IMG/VR virus record: IMGVR_UViG_3300029319_000537
Span: 1-23,173 of that record
Reading direction: 5' to 3' (one strand)
DNA: 23,173 nucleotides
Origin: a virus
Position 1 is the first letter of the stretch. Each line of letters begins with the position of its first letter. The notes under the pieces were generated by a model. The model did no database searches. It was not told the origin of the DNA and worked only from the letters and a program-made list of their open reading frames with translations. Below are positions 7,937 to 13,086 of this stretch, in pieces. The position numbers and the translations under genes are program-made.

Positions 7937-7952
7937 TGTTCCATGTGGAACA
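7937..7952. promoter_or_regulatory. parS-like palindrome, putative protein-binding site
   Basis: TGTTCCATGTGGAACA is a 7-bp perfect inverted repeat around a 2-bp centre. The bacterial ParB-binding parS consensus is TGTTNCACGTGNAACA, and this site differs only at the eighth base (C to T). The flanks extend the dyad (CTAA on the left, TTAG on the right, with one extra T on the left). As RNA it could also fold into a ~10-bp hairpin with an ATGT loop. It lies in the only stretch between two virion genes with room for an operator, 11 nt after the terminator T-run and 28 nt before the next ATG. Binding by host or phage ParB, or by a repressor, is an inference; no parB gene is in the window. Confidence 0.45.
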
Positions 7953-7980
7953 TTAGACCAACCCAAGACAGGAGCACATC

Positions 7981-8445
7981 ATGGGTACTACTACTTTTTC
8001 AGGTCCCGTAAGGTCTGAGCGCGGCTTCACTCCCGTCGGATCTAACGCTGTGGTGGAGATTACCGCCGAAACAACTCTCACCTACGCCGACCATGTTGGC
8101 CGCATCATTGAGATCAATGACGCAGATGGTGCAGTAACTCTCCCAACAATCACCTCCGACACGATTGGCGCAACATATAAGTTTTTTGTTGGGACCGACT
8201 CAACCGACCTAGACATCAAGACCGATGGTACTGACAAGTTTGTTGGCACCCTTGCTGTAATGGGTACTACGACAAAGGCGTTTGCGCCTGCCGCCTCCAA
8301 TGACGTTATCTCAATGAACGGCACCACTACTGGTGGCGACAGGGGTTCGATCATTGAAGTCACCGCTATTGCTACCGCAGAGTACATGGTATCCGGCACA
8401 CTGGCTGGCTCAGGCACAGCCGCGACTCCATTCGCCGATTCCTAA
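7981..8445 (+). CDS. Small virion protein, possibly capsid or fibre decoration
   Basis: 154 aa, preceded by GACAGGAG with good spacing. The protein is beta-rich and Thr/Gly/Ala-rich. It starts MGTTTFSGPVRSERGF and has an IIEINDADGAVTLP segment and a long run of short strands ending SGTAATPFADS. The MGTTTFSGPVR start is common in proteins next to capsid genes in marine phages. No catalytic motif, signal peptide or TM segment. It sits alone between two terminators, so its level is set separately from the capsid gene. A decoration role is inferred from composition and position. Confidence 0.75.
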   Translation: MGTTTFSGPVRSERGFTPVGSNAVVEITAETTLTYADHVGRIIEINDADGAVTLPTITSDTIGATYKFFVGTDSTDLDIKTDGTDKFVGTLAVMGTTTKAFAPAASNDVISMNGTTTGGDRGSIIEVTAIATAEYMVSGTLAGSGTAATPFADS

Positions 8446-8458
8446 TAGCCAAATGACA

Positions 8459-8477
8459 GGGGCGTAAGCCCCTTTTT
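8459..8477 (+). terminator. Intrinsic terminator (GNRA tetraloop)
   Basis: GGGGC (8459-8463), GTAA loop (8464-8467), GCCCC (8468-8472), then TTTTT (8473-8477). The GTAA loop is a stable GNRA type. It begins 14 nt after the stop of the upstream gene, and the ribosome site of the next gene (CGGAGG) overlaps its 3' side. No obvious promoter follows, so read-through is likely and the element probably reduces downstream transcription rather than ending it. Confidence 0.85.
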
Positions 8478-8488
8478 CGGAGGTCAAG

Positions 8489-8896
8489 ATGGCTGATACA
8501 GTCACGAGCAAAACTATTGAGGACGGCCCTCGGACAGCGATTATGGCGTTTACCAATGTCAGTGATGGCACTGGTGAGTCTGCTGTTACCAAGGTGGACG
8601 TTTCGGCACTGTCCTCAGACCCAATGGGCAAGGGCGCCTGCACTGGCGTCAACATAGAGTGTATCTGGTTCTCTACTGTCGGCATGGGTGTAAAGATACT
8701 GTTTGATGCCAGCACCGACGTTCTGGCATGGGAACTGCCTGCTGATTATGCCGACACCCTAGATTTTTCTGAGTTTGTTGGTCTTGTTAACAACTCTGGC
8801 GCAGGCAAGACTGGCGATATTCTGTTCACAACAGTGGGTCACTCTTCTGGCGACTCGTACAGTATCGTTCTCAAGCTGAAGAAGAGCTACGGCTGA
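8489..8896 (+). CDS. Conserved virion protein
   Basis: 135 aa, preceded by CGGAGG. It has a compact beta-rich sequence with TAIMAFTNVSDGTGESAV, TKVDVSAL, IECIWFSTVGMGVKILFD, LAWELPADY and a GDILFTTVGHSSGDSY segment before a basic KLKKSYG end. I recall this as a widespread small protein of marine podovirus-like phages, always in the structural block. Function is not established. A head-tail or decoration protein is plausible. Its stop overlaps the first gene of the small basic gene island (TGATG). Confidence 0.78.
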   Translation: MADTVTSKTIEDGPRTAIMAFTNVSDGTGESAVTKVDVSALSSDPMGKGACTGVNIECIWFSTVGMGVKILFDASTDVLAWELPADYADTLDFSEFVGLVNNSGAGKTGDILFTTVGHSSGDSYSIVLKLKKSYG

Positions 8897-9111
8897 TGAG
8901 ACAGTATTACAAGAAGGGCGGCAAGACTAAGAAAAAGTCTAAGTCTCGCGTGAATGAGGCTGGTAATTATACAAAGCCGACCATGCGTAAGCGCCTGTTT
9001 AACAAGATAAAAGCTGGGGGAAAAGGTGGCAAGCCGGGGCAGTGGTCTGCCCGCAAGGCACAAATGCTTGCTCAACAGTACAAGAAGGCTGGTGGTGGGT
9101 ACAAAGACTGA
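8896..9111 (+). CDS. Small basic phage protein with KKGGK N-terminus
   Basis: 71 aa, ATG 8896 overlapping the upstream TGA. It begins MRQYYKKGGKTKKKSKS, almost the same leader as the gene at 9483. It continues with TMRKRLFNKIKAGGKGGKPGQW and ends in ARKAQMLAQQYKKAGGGYKD, a likely helix. Lys, Arg and Gly dominate. No known domain. The basic N-terminal half could bind nucleic acid. Overlap with both neighbours shows it is translated as part of a coupled set. Role unknown. Confidence 0.75.
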   Translation: MRQYYKKGGKTKKKSKSRVNEAGNYTKPTMRKRLFNKIKAGGKGGKPGQWSARKAQMLAQQYKKAGGGYKD

Positions 9112-9239
9112 TGGCGGAACTAACTTTGGCGCAAAAGCGCAAGATGATTGCTGAGCTGAAGAAAGCGTCGAAAACGCACGCGGCCCAAGCGGCACGGCTC
9201 GAAAAGACGCTTCCCAAGAAAAAGAAGAATGGCTCTTAA
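9111..9239 (+). CDS. Very small basic helical phage protein
   Basis: 42 aa from ATG 9111 (TGATG overlap with the previous gene). An in-frame ATG at 9042 would force a long overlap and is less likely. The first ~30 residues (LTLAQKRKMIAELKKASKTH) form a probable amphipathic helix, followed by a polylysine end (LPKKKKNGS). Its stop lies inside the next gene, whose ATG is at 9229. No function is known. It could be a DNA-condensing or capsid-lining peptide, by charge only. Confidence 0.65.
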   Translation: MAELTLAQKRKMIAELKKASKTHAAQAARLEKTLPKKKKNGS

Positions 9240-9483
9240 AAAATCGCAAAAGTCGCTCAAGAAGTGGACTAAGCAGAAGTGGCGCACAAAGTCTGGCAAG
9301 CCCAGTACTCAGGGCAAAAAAGCCACGGGTGAGCGTTATCTGCCCGAAAAGGCGATTAAGGCGCTGTCTGATAAGGAGTACGCGGCAACCAGTCGCAAAA
9401 AGCGAGCCGACACCAAAAAGGGCAAGCAACACTCCAAGCAACCCAAGAAAGTGGCCAAGAAGACGGCGAGGCACAGAAAGTAA
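9229..9483 (+). CDS. DUF5872-like lysine-rich protein
   Basis: 84 aa with about 25 lysines, overlapping the previous gene by 11 nt. The motifs KKWTKQKWRTKSGKPS, GERYLPEKAIKALSDKEYAA and a C-terminal KQPKKVAKKTA match the small DUF5872-type family as I remember it from marine phages, bacteria and large algal viruses. The conserved core is the WxxQKWRTKSGKPS and YLPEKAIKALS pair. The biochemical role is unknown; the chromatin-like composition suggests nucleic-acid binding. The next gene begins on its stop codon (TAATG). Confidence 0.8.
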   Translation: MALKKSQKSLKKWTKQKWRTKSGKPSTQGKKATGERYLPEKAIKALSDKEYAATSRKKRADTKKGKQHSKQPKKVAKKTARHRK

Positions 9484-9752
9484 TGCGTGCGTATTACAAG
9501 TCCGGCGGCAAGGTCAAGAAAAAGTCCATGTCGTGCAACAAGCCGAAGCGGACGCCGGGACACTCAAAGAAAAAGTTTGTGGTCAAGGCGTGCGAGGGTG
9601 GTAAGGAGAAGCTGATCCGTTACGGCGACAAGAACATGAAGATCAAGAAGAGCCAGCCGGGAAGACGCAAGTCCTTCCGCGCTAGGCACAAGTGTGATTC
9701 CAATCCGCCAAGCAAGCTATCTGCTCGCTACTGGTCGTGTAAAAACTGGTGA
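9483..9752 (+). CDS. Small Cys-containing basic protein with RRKSFRARHKC motif
   Basis: 89 aa. The leader MRAYYKSGGKVKKKSMS resembles the 8896 protein. The core holds KEKLIRYGDKNMKIKK, then PGRRKSFRARHKCD (60-72) and a tail ARYWSCKNW. Four cysteines (18, 37, 71, 86) and two histidines (27, 69) could bind a metal, though the spacing is not a standard zinc finger. I recall the GDxNMxI...RRKSFRARHxC...ARYWSCKxW pattern as strongly conserved in marine phages, where it is annotated hypothetical or structural. That conservation in so short a basic protein points to a specific nucleic-acid or virion contact, not mere bulk charge. Confidence 0.8.
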   Translation: MRAYYKSGGKVKKKSMSCNKPKRTPGHSKKKFVVKACEGGKEKLIRYGDKNMKIKKSQPGRRKSFRARHKCDSNPPSKLSARYWSCKNW

Positions 9753-9756
9753 TGAC

Positions 9757-9882
9757 ATGCCGATAAGCAGAGCGCAGATGGGCAAGCAGGTTAAGAATGC
9801 GCCCAAGTCGAAAAGGATAAAGGCGGCTAAGTGCAGGAATGGCTTGGCGCGTAGGGGCAGGACAAGAGGAAGGAAGGTCTAA
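9757..9882 (+). CDS. 41-aa basic protein sharing its N-terminus with the capsid protein
   Basis: 41 aa from ATG 9757, 4 nt after the upstream stop; an in-frame ATG at 9694 lies inside the previous gene and is less likely. It begins MPISRAQMGKQVKN, then becomes very basic (KSKRIKAAKCRNG, ending RRGRTRGRKV). The ISRAQM-K peptide equals that at the start of the major capsid protein (MAISRAQMLK). The tail resembles arginine-rich nucleic-acid-binding peptides. Its stop overlaps the ATG of the adaptor gene, so it is coupled to head-completion genes. A capsid-interior or DNA-binding role is an inference. Confidence 0.7.
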   Translation: MPISRAQMGKQVKNAPKSKRIKAAKCRNGLARRGRTRGRKV

Positions 9883-10577
9883 TGGCGACCAGCGGGACAA
9901 CCAACTTTACTCTTGACTTGTCAGATATTATAGAAGAGGCATATGAGCGTGCGGGCCTTGAAGCCAGAAGCGGGTACGACTTCAGGACTGCCAGACGTAG
10001 TCTCAACCTGCTTATGCTTGAGTGGCAGAACAGGGGGCTGAACCTCTGGACCGTCAAGAGCGGGACACAGGCCCTCACTGCGGGAACAGGCTCGTATGAC
10101 CTTACCGCTGAGAAGCTAGACATAATAGAGGGGCTGTTACGCACCGACGCGGGTGACACGTCCAAGCAATCTGACCTGACTATGCAAAGAATATCTGTCA
10201 GTCAGTATGCCCATCAAACAAACAAGCTGACGCAGGGGCGACCGCTACAGTACTACGTTGAGCGTAAGTCCACGGGTATCACCATACACTTCTGGCCTGT
10301 GCCCGATGACACTACAAGCTACACCTTTGCCTACTACTACATGGACCGCATTGAGGATGCCGGAAAGCCTGCGTCCAACAACATGGAGGTGCCCGAGAGG
10401 TTCCTGCCGTGCTTGGTCTCTGGGTTGGCGTATCAGATAGCCAGCAAGCGCCCAGAGTCATTGCAGTTAGCTCCGGCGCTAAAGCAGGTCTATGAGGAGC
10501 AGTGGAGTCTTGCGGCAGATGCGGCAAGAGAAAAAGCGTCCCTGTATGTTGCGCCCGGAGGCTACAGCAACATATGA
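9882..10577 (+). CDS. Head-tail adaptor / head completion protein (P22 gp4-like)
   Basis: 231 aa, with AGGAAGG before ATG 9882. The N-terminal helices (LDLSDIIEEAYERAGLEARSG, RTARRSLNLLMLEWQNRG) and later segments (QRISVSQYA, GRPLQYYVER, IHFWPVPDD, Tyr-rich) match the podovirus adaptor proteins that dock under the portal, as P22 gp4 does. The helical C-terminus (YEEQWSLAADAAREKASLYV) is also typical. Adaptors form a dodecameric ring that seals the head after packaging. A second adaptor-like protein is encoded at 11729, so the assignment of the two rings is provisional. The end overlaps the next gene by ATGA. Confidence 0.8.
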   Translation: MATSGTTNFTLDLSDIIEEAYERAGLEARSGYDFRTARRSLNLLMLEWQNRGLNLWTVKSGTQALTAGTGSYDLTAEKLDIIEGLLRTDAGDTSKQSDLTMQRISVSQYAHQTNKLTQGRPLQYYVERKSTGITIHFWPVPDDTTSYTFAYYYMDRIEDAGKPASNNMEVPERFLPCLVSGLAYQIASKRPESLQLAPALKQVYEEQWSLAADAAREKASLYVAPGGYSNI

Positions 10578-11050
10578 GTAGCTTTGCCAAGGGTAAGCAC
10601 GCATACGGATTTTGCGACAGAACTGGCTTTAGATACCCGATCCGCGATCTAGTGCGGCAAATCGAAGATGGTCGATGGAATGGCCTTCTTGTTGGGCGTG
10701 ACGTGGTTGATCAGGACCAGCCTCAGTTAAAACTGGGGGATGTCAACGCATCTGACCCGCAGGCACTGCGGTTCCCAAGACCCGATGATGCAATAGATGA
10801 AAGCCGATCCCTTTCGGCATTTGACCCTGTGGGCGGCGGAAACACCGCTTTGGGTAGCCGCACCGTTGGTCTTGACATGTCAGGTGCAGTGGGTCGCGTC
10901 ACGATTACAACGACCGCGCCAACACCAACTGTGACCGGTGCGGTTGGCACAGGCTCTGTTGGTAGCGTGAGCGTTGGTTCTACGGCTGTAAGATTTGATA
11001 GCTCTAGTGCCACGCTCGATGGCACTGGCGACACTTTTGATGAGGGTTAA
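10574..11050 (+). CDS. Virion protein with FCDRTGFRYP domain and a VTG repeat tail
   Basis: 158 aa from ATG 10574 (ATGA overlap with the adaptor gene); an upstream in-frame ATG at 10502 is unlikely. The N-terminal ~75 residues (SSFAKGKHAYGFCDRTGFRY, LVRQIEDGRWNGLLVGRDV, DPQALRFPRPDD) match a widespread marine phage module. The C-terminal part is Gly/Thr/Val/Ser-rich and contains a unit starting VTGAVGTGSVG that aligns with the 22-residue repeats of the protein at 17521. It is probably a neck or fibre-attachment protein, on position and composition. No catalytic motif is visible. Confidence 0.72.
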   Translation: MSSFAKGKHAYGFCDRTGFRYPIRDLVRQIEDGRWNGLLVGRDVVDQDQPQLKLGDVNASDPQALRFPRPDDAIDESRSLSAFDPVGGGNTALGSRTVGLDMSGAVGRVTITTTAPTPTVTGAVGTGSVGSVSVGSTAVRFDSSSATLDGTGDTFDEG

Positions 11051-11725
11051 ATGGCTAAGCAATCACTAGGTCTTGGCTCAAGCGCGAATGACGGAACGGG
11101 CGACACCCTTCGTGTTGGCGGAGACAAGATAAATGACAACTTTGACGAGATATACAACGCTCTCGGCAATGGCTCAACGCTTACCGACATAATCAACTCT
11201 AGCGGTGAGGTTGATGTTGCGAGCGGAGAAAACAAGCTCGTATTTCTTTACTCGGCAGAAAGCGATCTGCCGTCTGCCAGTACCTATCACGGCGCCGTAG
11301 CGCACGTTCATGCGACAGGGGCCCTGTATTATGCCCATGGCGGCGCATGGCGAAAGGTGATGACAGATGTGTCTGGCGGTCCCGTGTCCAACTACACAGC
11401 GCCGGGGCCTCAGATTTTGTACGAAACTACAGACTCAACTACCTCGTCAGCGTATTATTTTAGCGGCCCCGGTGCCGGCACTGGCACAAACCCTGCGTTT
11501 ACCTTCTACAGGGGGCATACATACATCATCGACAACACGACAAACCACAGTTCTCACCCCATGCAGATCAGGGTTTCGGATGGTGGCTCGGCATTTACCG
11601 AGGGCGTAACCGCACCGGCCACGGGGGTCATTAAGTTTGTTGTGCCTCACTCGCCAAGCGACACCTCTCTTGTCTATCAGTGCACGAACCACTCAGCGAT
11701 GGTCGGCACCATAACTATTGTGTGA
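11051..11725 (+). CDS. Virion protein with C-terminal cupredoxin-like domain
   Basis: 224 aa starting directly after the previous stop. The N-terminal phrase SSANDGTGDTLRVGG...NDNFDEIYNAL (10-38) is a common N-terminal module of phage fibre or tail proteins. The C-terminal ~90 residues look like a cupredoxin: PAFTFYRGHTYIIDN, SHPMQI with candidate ligand His169, and a final YQCTNHSAMVGTITIV with Cys211, His214 and Met217. Blue copper proteins use His, Cys, His and Met in that order, the last three usually as C-x2-H-x(2-4)-M. The residues needed for a type 1 copper site are therefore present, but copper binding is untested. The domain may instead serve only as a beta-sandwich decoration. No signal peptide. 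Confidence 0.78.
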   Translation: MAKQSLGLGSSANDGTGDTLRVGGDKINDNFDEIYNALGNGSTLTDIINSSGEVDVASGENKLVFLYSAESDLPSASTYHGAVAHVHATGALYYAHGGAWRKVMTDVSGGPVSNYTAPGPQILYETTDSTTSSAYYFSGPGAGTGTNPAFTFYRGHTYIIDNTTNHSSHPMQIRVSDGGSAFTEGVTAPATGVIKFVVPHSPSDTSLVYQCTNHSAMVGTITIV

Positions 11726-11728
11726 TCT

Positions 11729-12370
11729 ATGAGCTATACATTCACCACGCTCAAGCAGGCGATACAGGACTACACGGAGTCTAGCGAGACCAGCTTCGTC
11801 AATAATCTGTCTCGGTTTATTGTTCAGGCCGAAGACAGAATATTGAAAAGGTGCCAGCTACCAGACTTCCGCAAAAATGTTACGGGTAGCGTGGCCTCGG
11901 GCAATCAGTATGTGATCATGCCGTCGGACTTTCTTACGCCGTACTCCATGGCGATAGACAATTCCGGCTACGAGTACCTGATGTTCAAGGATGTCAATTA
12001 CATCCGGGAGGCGTATCCGGCGTCATCGACGCAGGGTGTGCCCAAGTATTACGCGATATTCAGTGATACGTCATTTATTGTTGGTCCAACCCCGGATAGC
12101 GGCTACGCGGTGGAGTTGCATTACTTTCACAAGCCAGAGTCGATCACGGTTTCATCCAGCGGGTCAAGCTGGCTGGGCACGAACGCTGATTCGGCGCTTC
12201 TGTACGGCTCCCTGATGGAGGCATATACCTACCTGAAGGGCGACCCAGACATTATGCAGTTATATGCTCAGCGGTTTGAAGAGGCTGTGTCGCGGCTAGA
12301 AGAGCTTGGCGAGGGATATAGCACAACGGACAGCTATCGCTCTGGCGCTGTAAGGAAGCCCAGAACGTAA
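11729..12370 (+). CDS. Tail adaptor protein (T7 gp11 / SU10-type adaptor-like)
   Basis: 213 aa. It begins with helices (YTFTTLKQAIQDYTE, NLSRFIVQAEDRILKR) followed by CQLPDFRKNVTGSV, YVIMPSDFLTPYSM, YPASSTQGVPKYYA and HYFHKPESI. The order, long N-terminal helices around a beta-rich PxxF/GxPxYY core with a helical C-terminus, fits podovirus adaptors that link portal to tail nozzle. It may act together with the P22 gp4-like protein at 9882, one as head-completion ring and the other as tail adaptor. Its stop overlaps the next start (TAATG). Confidence 0.8.
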   Translation: MSYTFTTLKQAIQDYTESSETSFVNNLSRFIVQAEDRILKRCQLPDFRKNVTGSVASGNQYVIMPSDFLTPYSMAIDNSGYEYLMFKDVNYIREAYPASSTQGVPKYYAIFSDTSFIVGPTPDSGYAVELHYFHKPESITVSSSGSSWLGTNADSALLYGSLMEAYTYLKGDPDIMQLYAQRFEEAVSRLEELGEGYSTTDSYRSGAVRKPRT

Positions 12371-12648
12371 TGCTTGAGCTTGCAGTAGGGACTGTTGGGG
12401 TTGAGACCACGTCCAACAGGGGATTTACCCCGGAAGAGATCGCCGAAAGGTGTCTCAACAAGATAATCAATGTATCTGAGGATGCTGGGCCTGCTGTCAA
12501 GGCTCAGGCAGATGCCTTTAGAGATCAGATAAGGGCCGTTCTCGTGCTGTACATGAGAGAGGCCATTAGCAGTGATCGCACGACGGTGTGCAATGCGCTT
12601 GCAGAGGCGGGCCAACAAGACTTAGCCAATATGATCAGGAGACTTTGA
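12370..12648 (+). CDS. Small helical conserved phage protein
   Basis: 92 aa. It has a short N-terminus, then GFTPEEIAERCLNKIINVSED, AFRDQIRAVLVLYMREAI and NALAEAGQQDLANMIRRL, all predicted helical. I recall this pattern as a conserved small protein next to adaptor genes in marine podovirus-like phages. Function unknown. It overlaps the adaptor stop and lies 1 nt before the next ATG, so it belongs to the head-tail connector group. No TM segment. Confidence 0.78.
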   Translation: MLELAVGTVGVETTSNRGFTPEEIAERCLNKIINVSEDAGPAVKAQADAFRDQIRAVLVLYMREAISSDRTTVCNALAEAGQQDLANMIRRL

Positions 12649-12649
12649 C

Positions 12650-13084
12650 ATGGCGTTTAGTGGAAACTTTATGTGCACGTCCTTCAAGAAGGAGTTGATG
12701 GAAGGTGTGCACAACTTCAAGAACTCTGGTGGTAGCACATTTAAGCTGGCCCTGTATGACAACAATGCGAGCTTCACTGCGGCAACCACTGCGTACACAA
12801 CCAGCAATGAGGTTAGTGGAACGGGTTACAGCGCCGGCGGGGGCACCCTCACAAGAGTTGACCCCAGCACATCTGGTACAACTGCTCTGACTGATTTTGC
12901 TGACCTGACGTTTAGTTCGGCGACAATTACTGCCAGAGGGGCTCTAATTTACAACGATTCAGCGTCAGGCGATCCCACGGTCGTTGTGCTTGATTTTGGT
13001 GCAGACAAGACATCCAGTGCTGGCGATTTCACCATTGTTTTCCCCACAGCGGATGCGTCTAATGCGATTATCAGGATCGCCTAA
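12650..13084 (+). CDS. Small virion protein (tail or fibre-associated)
   Basis: 144 aa, preceded by AGGAG about 8 nt upstream. It starts MAFSGNFMCTSFKKELMEG. Then it shows STFKLALYDNNASFTAATTAY, GTGYSAGGGTLTRVD and a beta-rich remainder, including a RGALIYND segment and VLDFGADK. This is a familiar small structural protein in marine phage tail blocks, usually encoded before a fibre gene, as here. Role unknown beyond probable virion location. No signal peptide; one cysteine. Confidence 0.75.
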   Translation: MAFSGNFMCTSFKKELMEGVHNFKNSGGSTFKLALYDNNASFTAATTAYTTSNEVSGTGYSAGGGTLTRVDPSTSGTTALTDFADLTFSSATITARGALIYNDSASGDPTVVVLDFGADKTSSAGDFTIVFPTADASNAIIRIA

Positions 13085-13086
13085 AC

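Noticed and set aside
7930-7965. Sigma-70-like promoter around TTGTTC
   Set aside because: A -35-like hexamer is present but no -10-like hexamer lies at suitable spacing. The dyad is a better explanation of the bases.
8887-9474. 195-aa antisense ORF
   Set aside because: It is the reverse complement of AAG-rich lysine genes, which creates Leu/Phe-rich frames free of stops. It covers four well-coupled + strand genes and has no credible start context.
10502-10573. Longer N-terminus for the protein starting at 10574
   Set aside because: The extension lies wholly within the adaptor gene, is Cys/Arg-rich and unlike the rest. ATG 10574 has the ATGA coupling typical of this operon.
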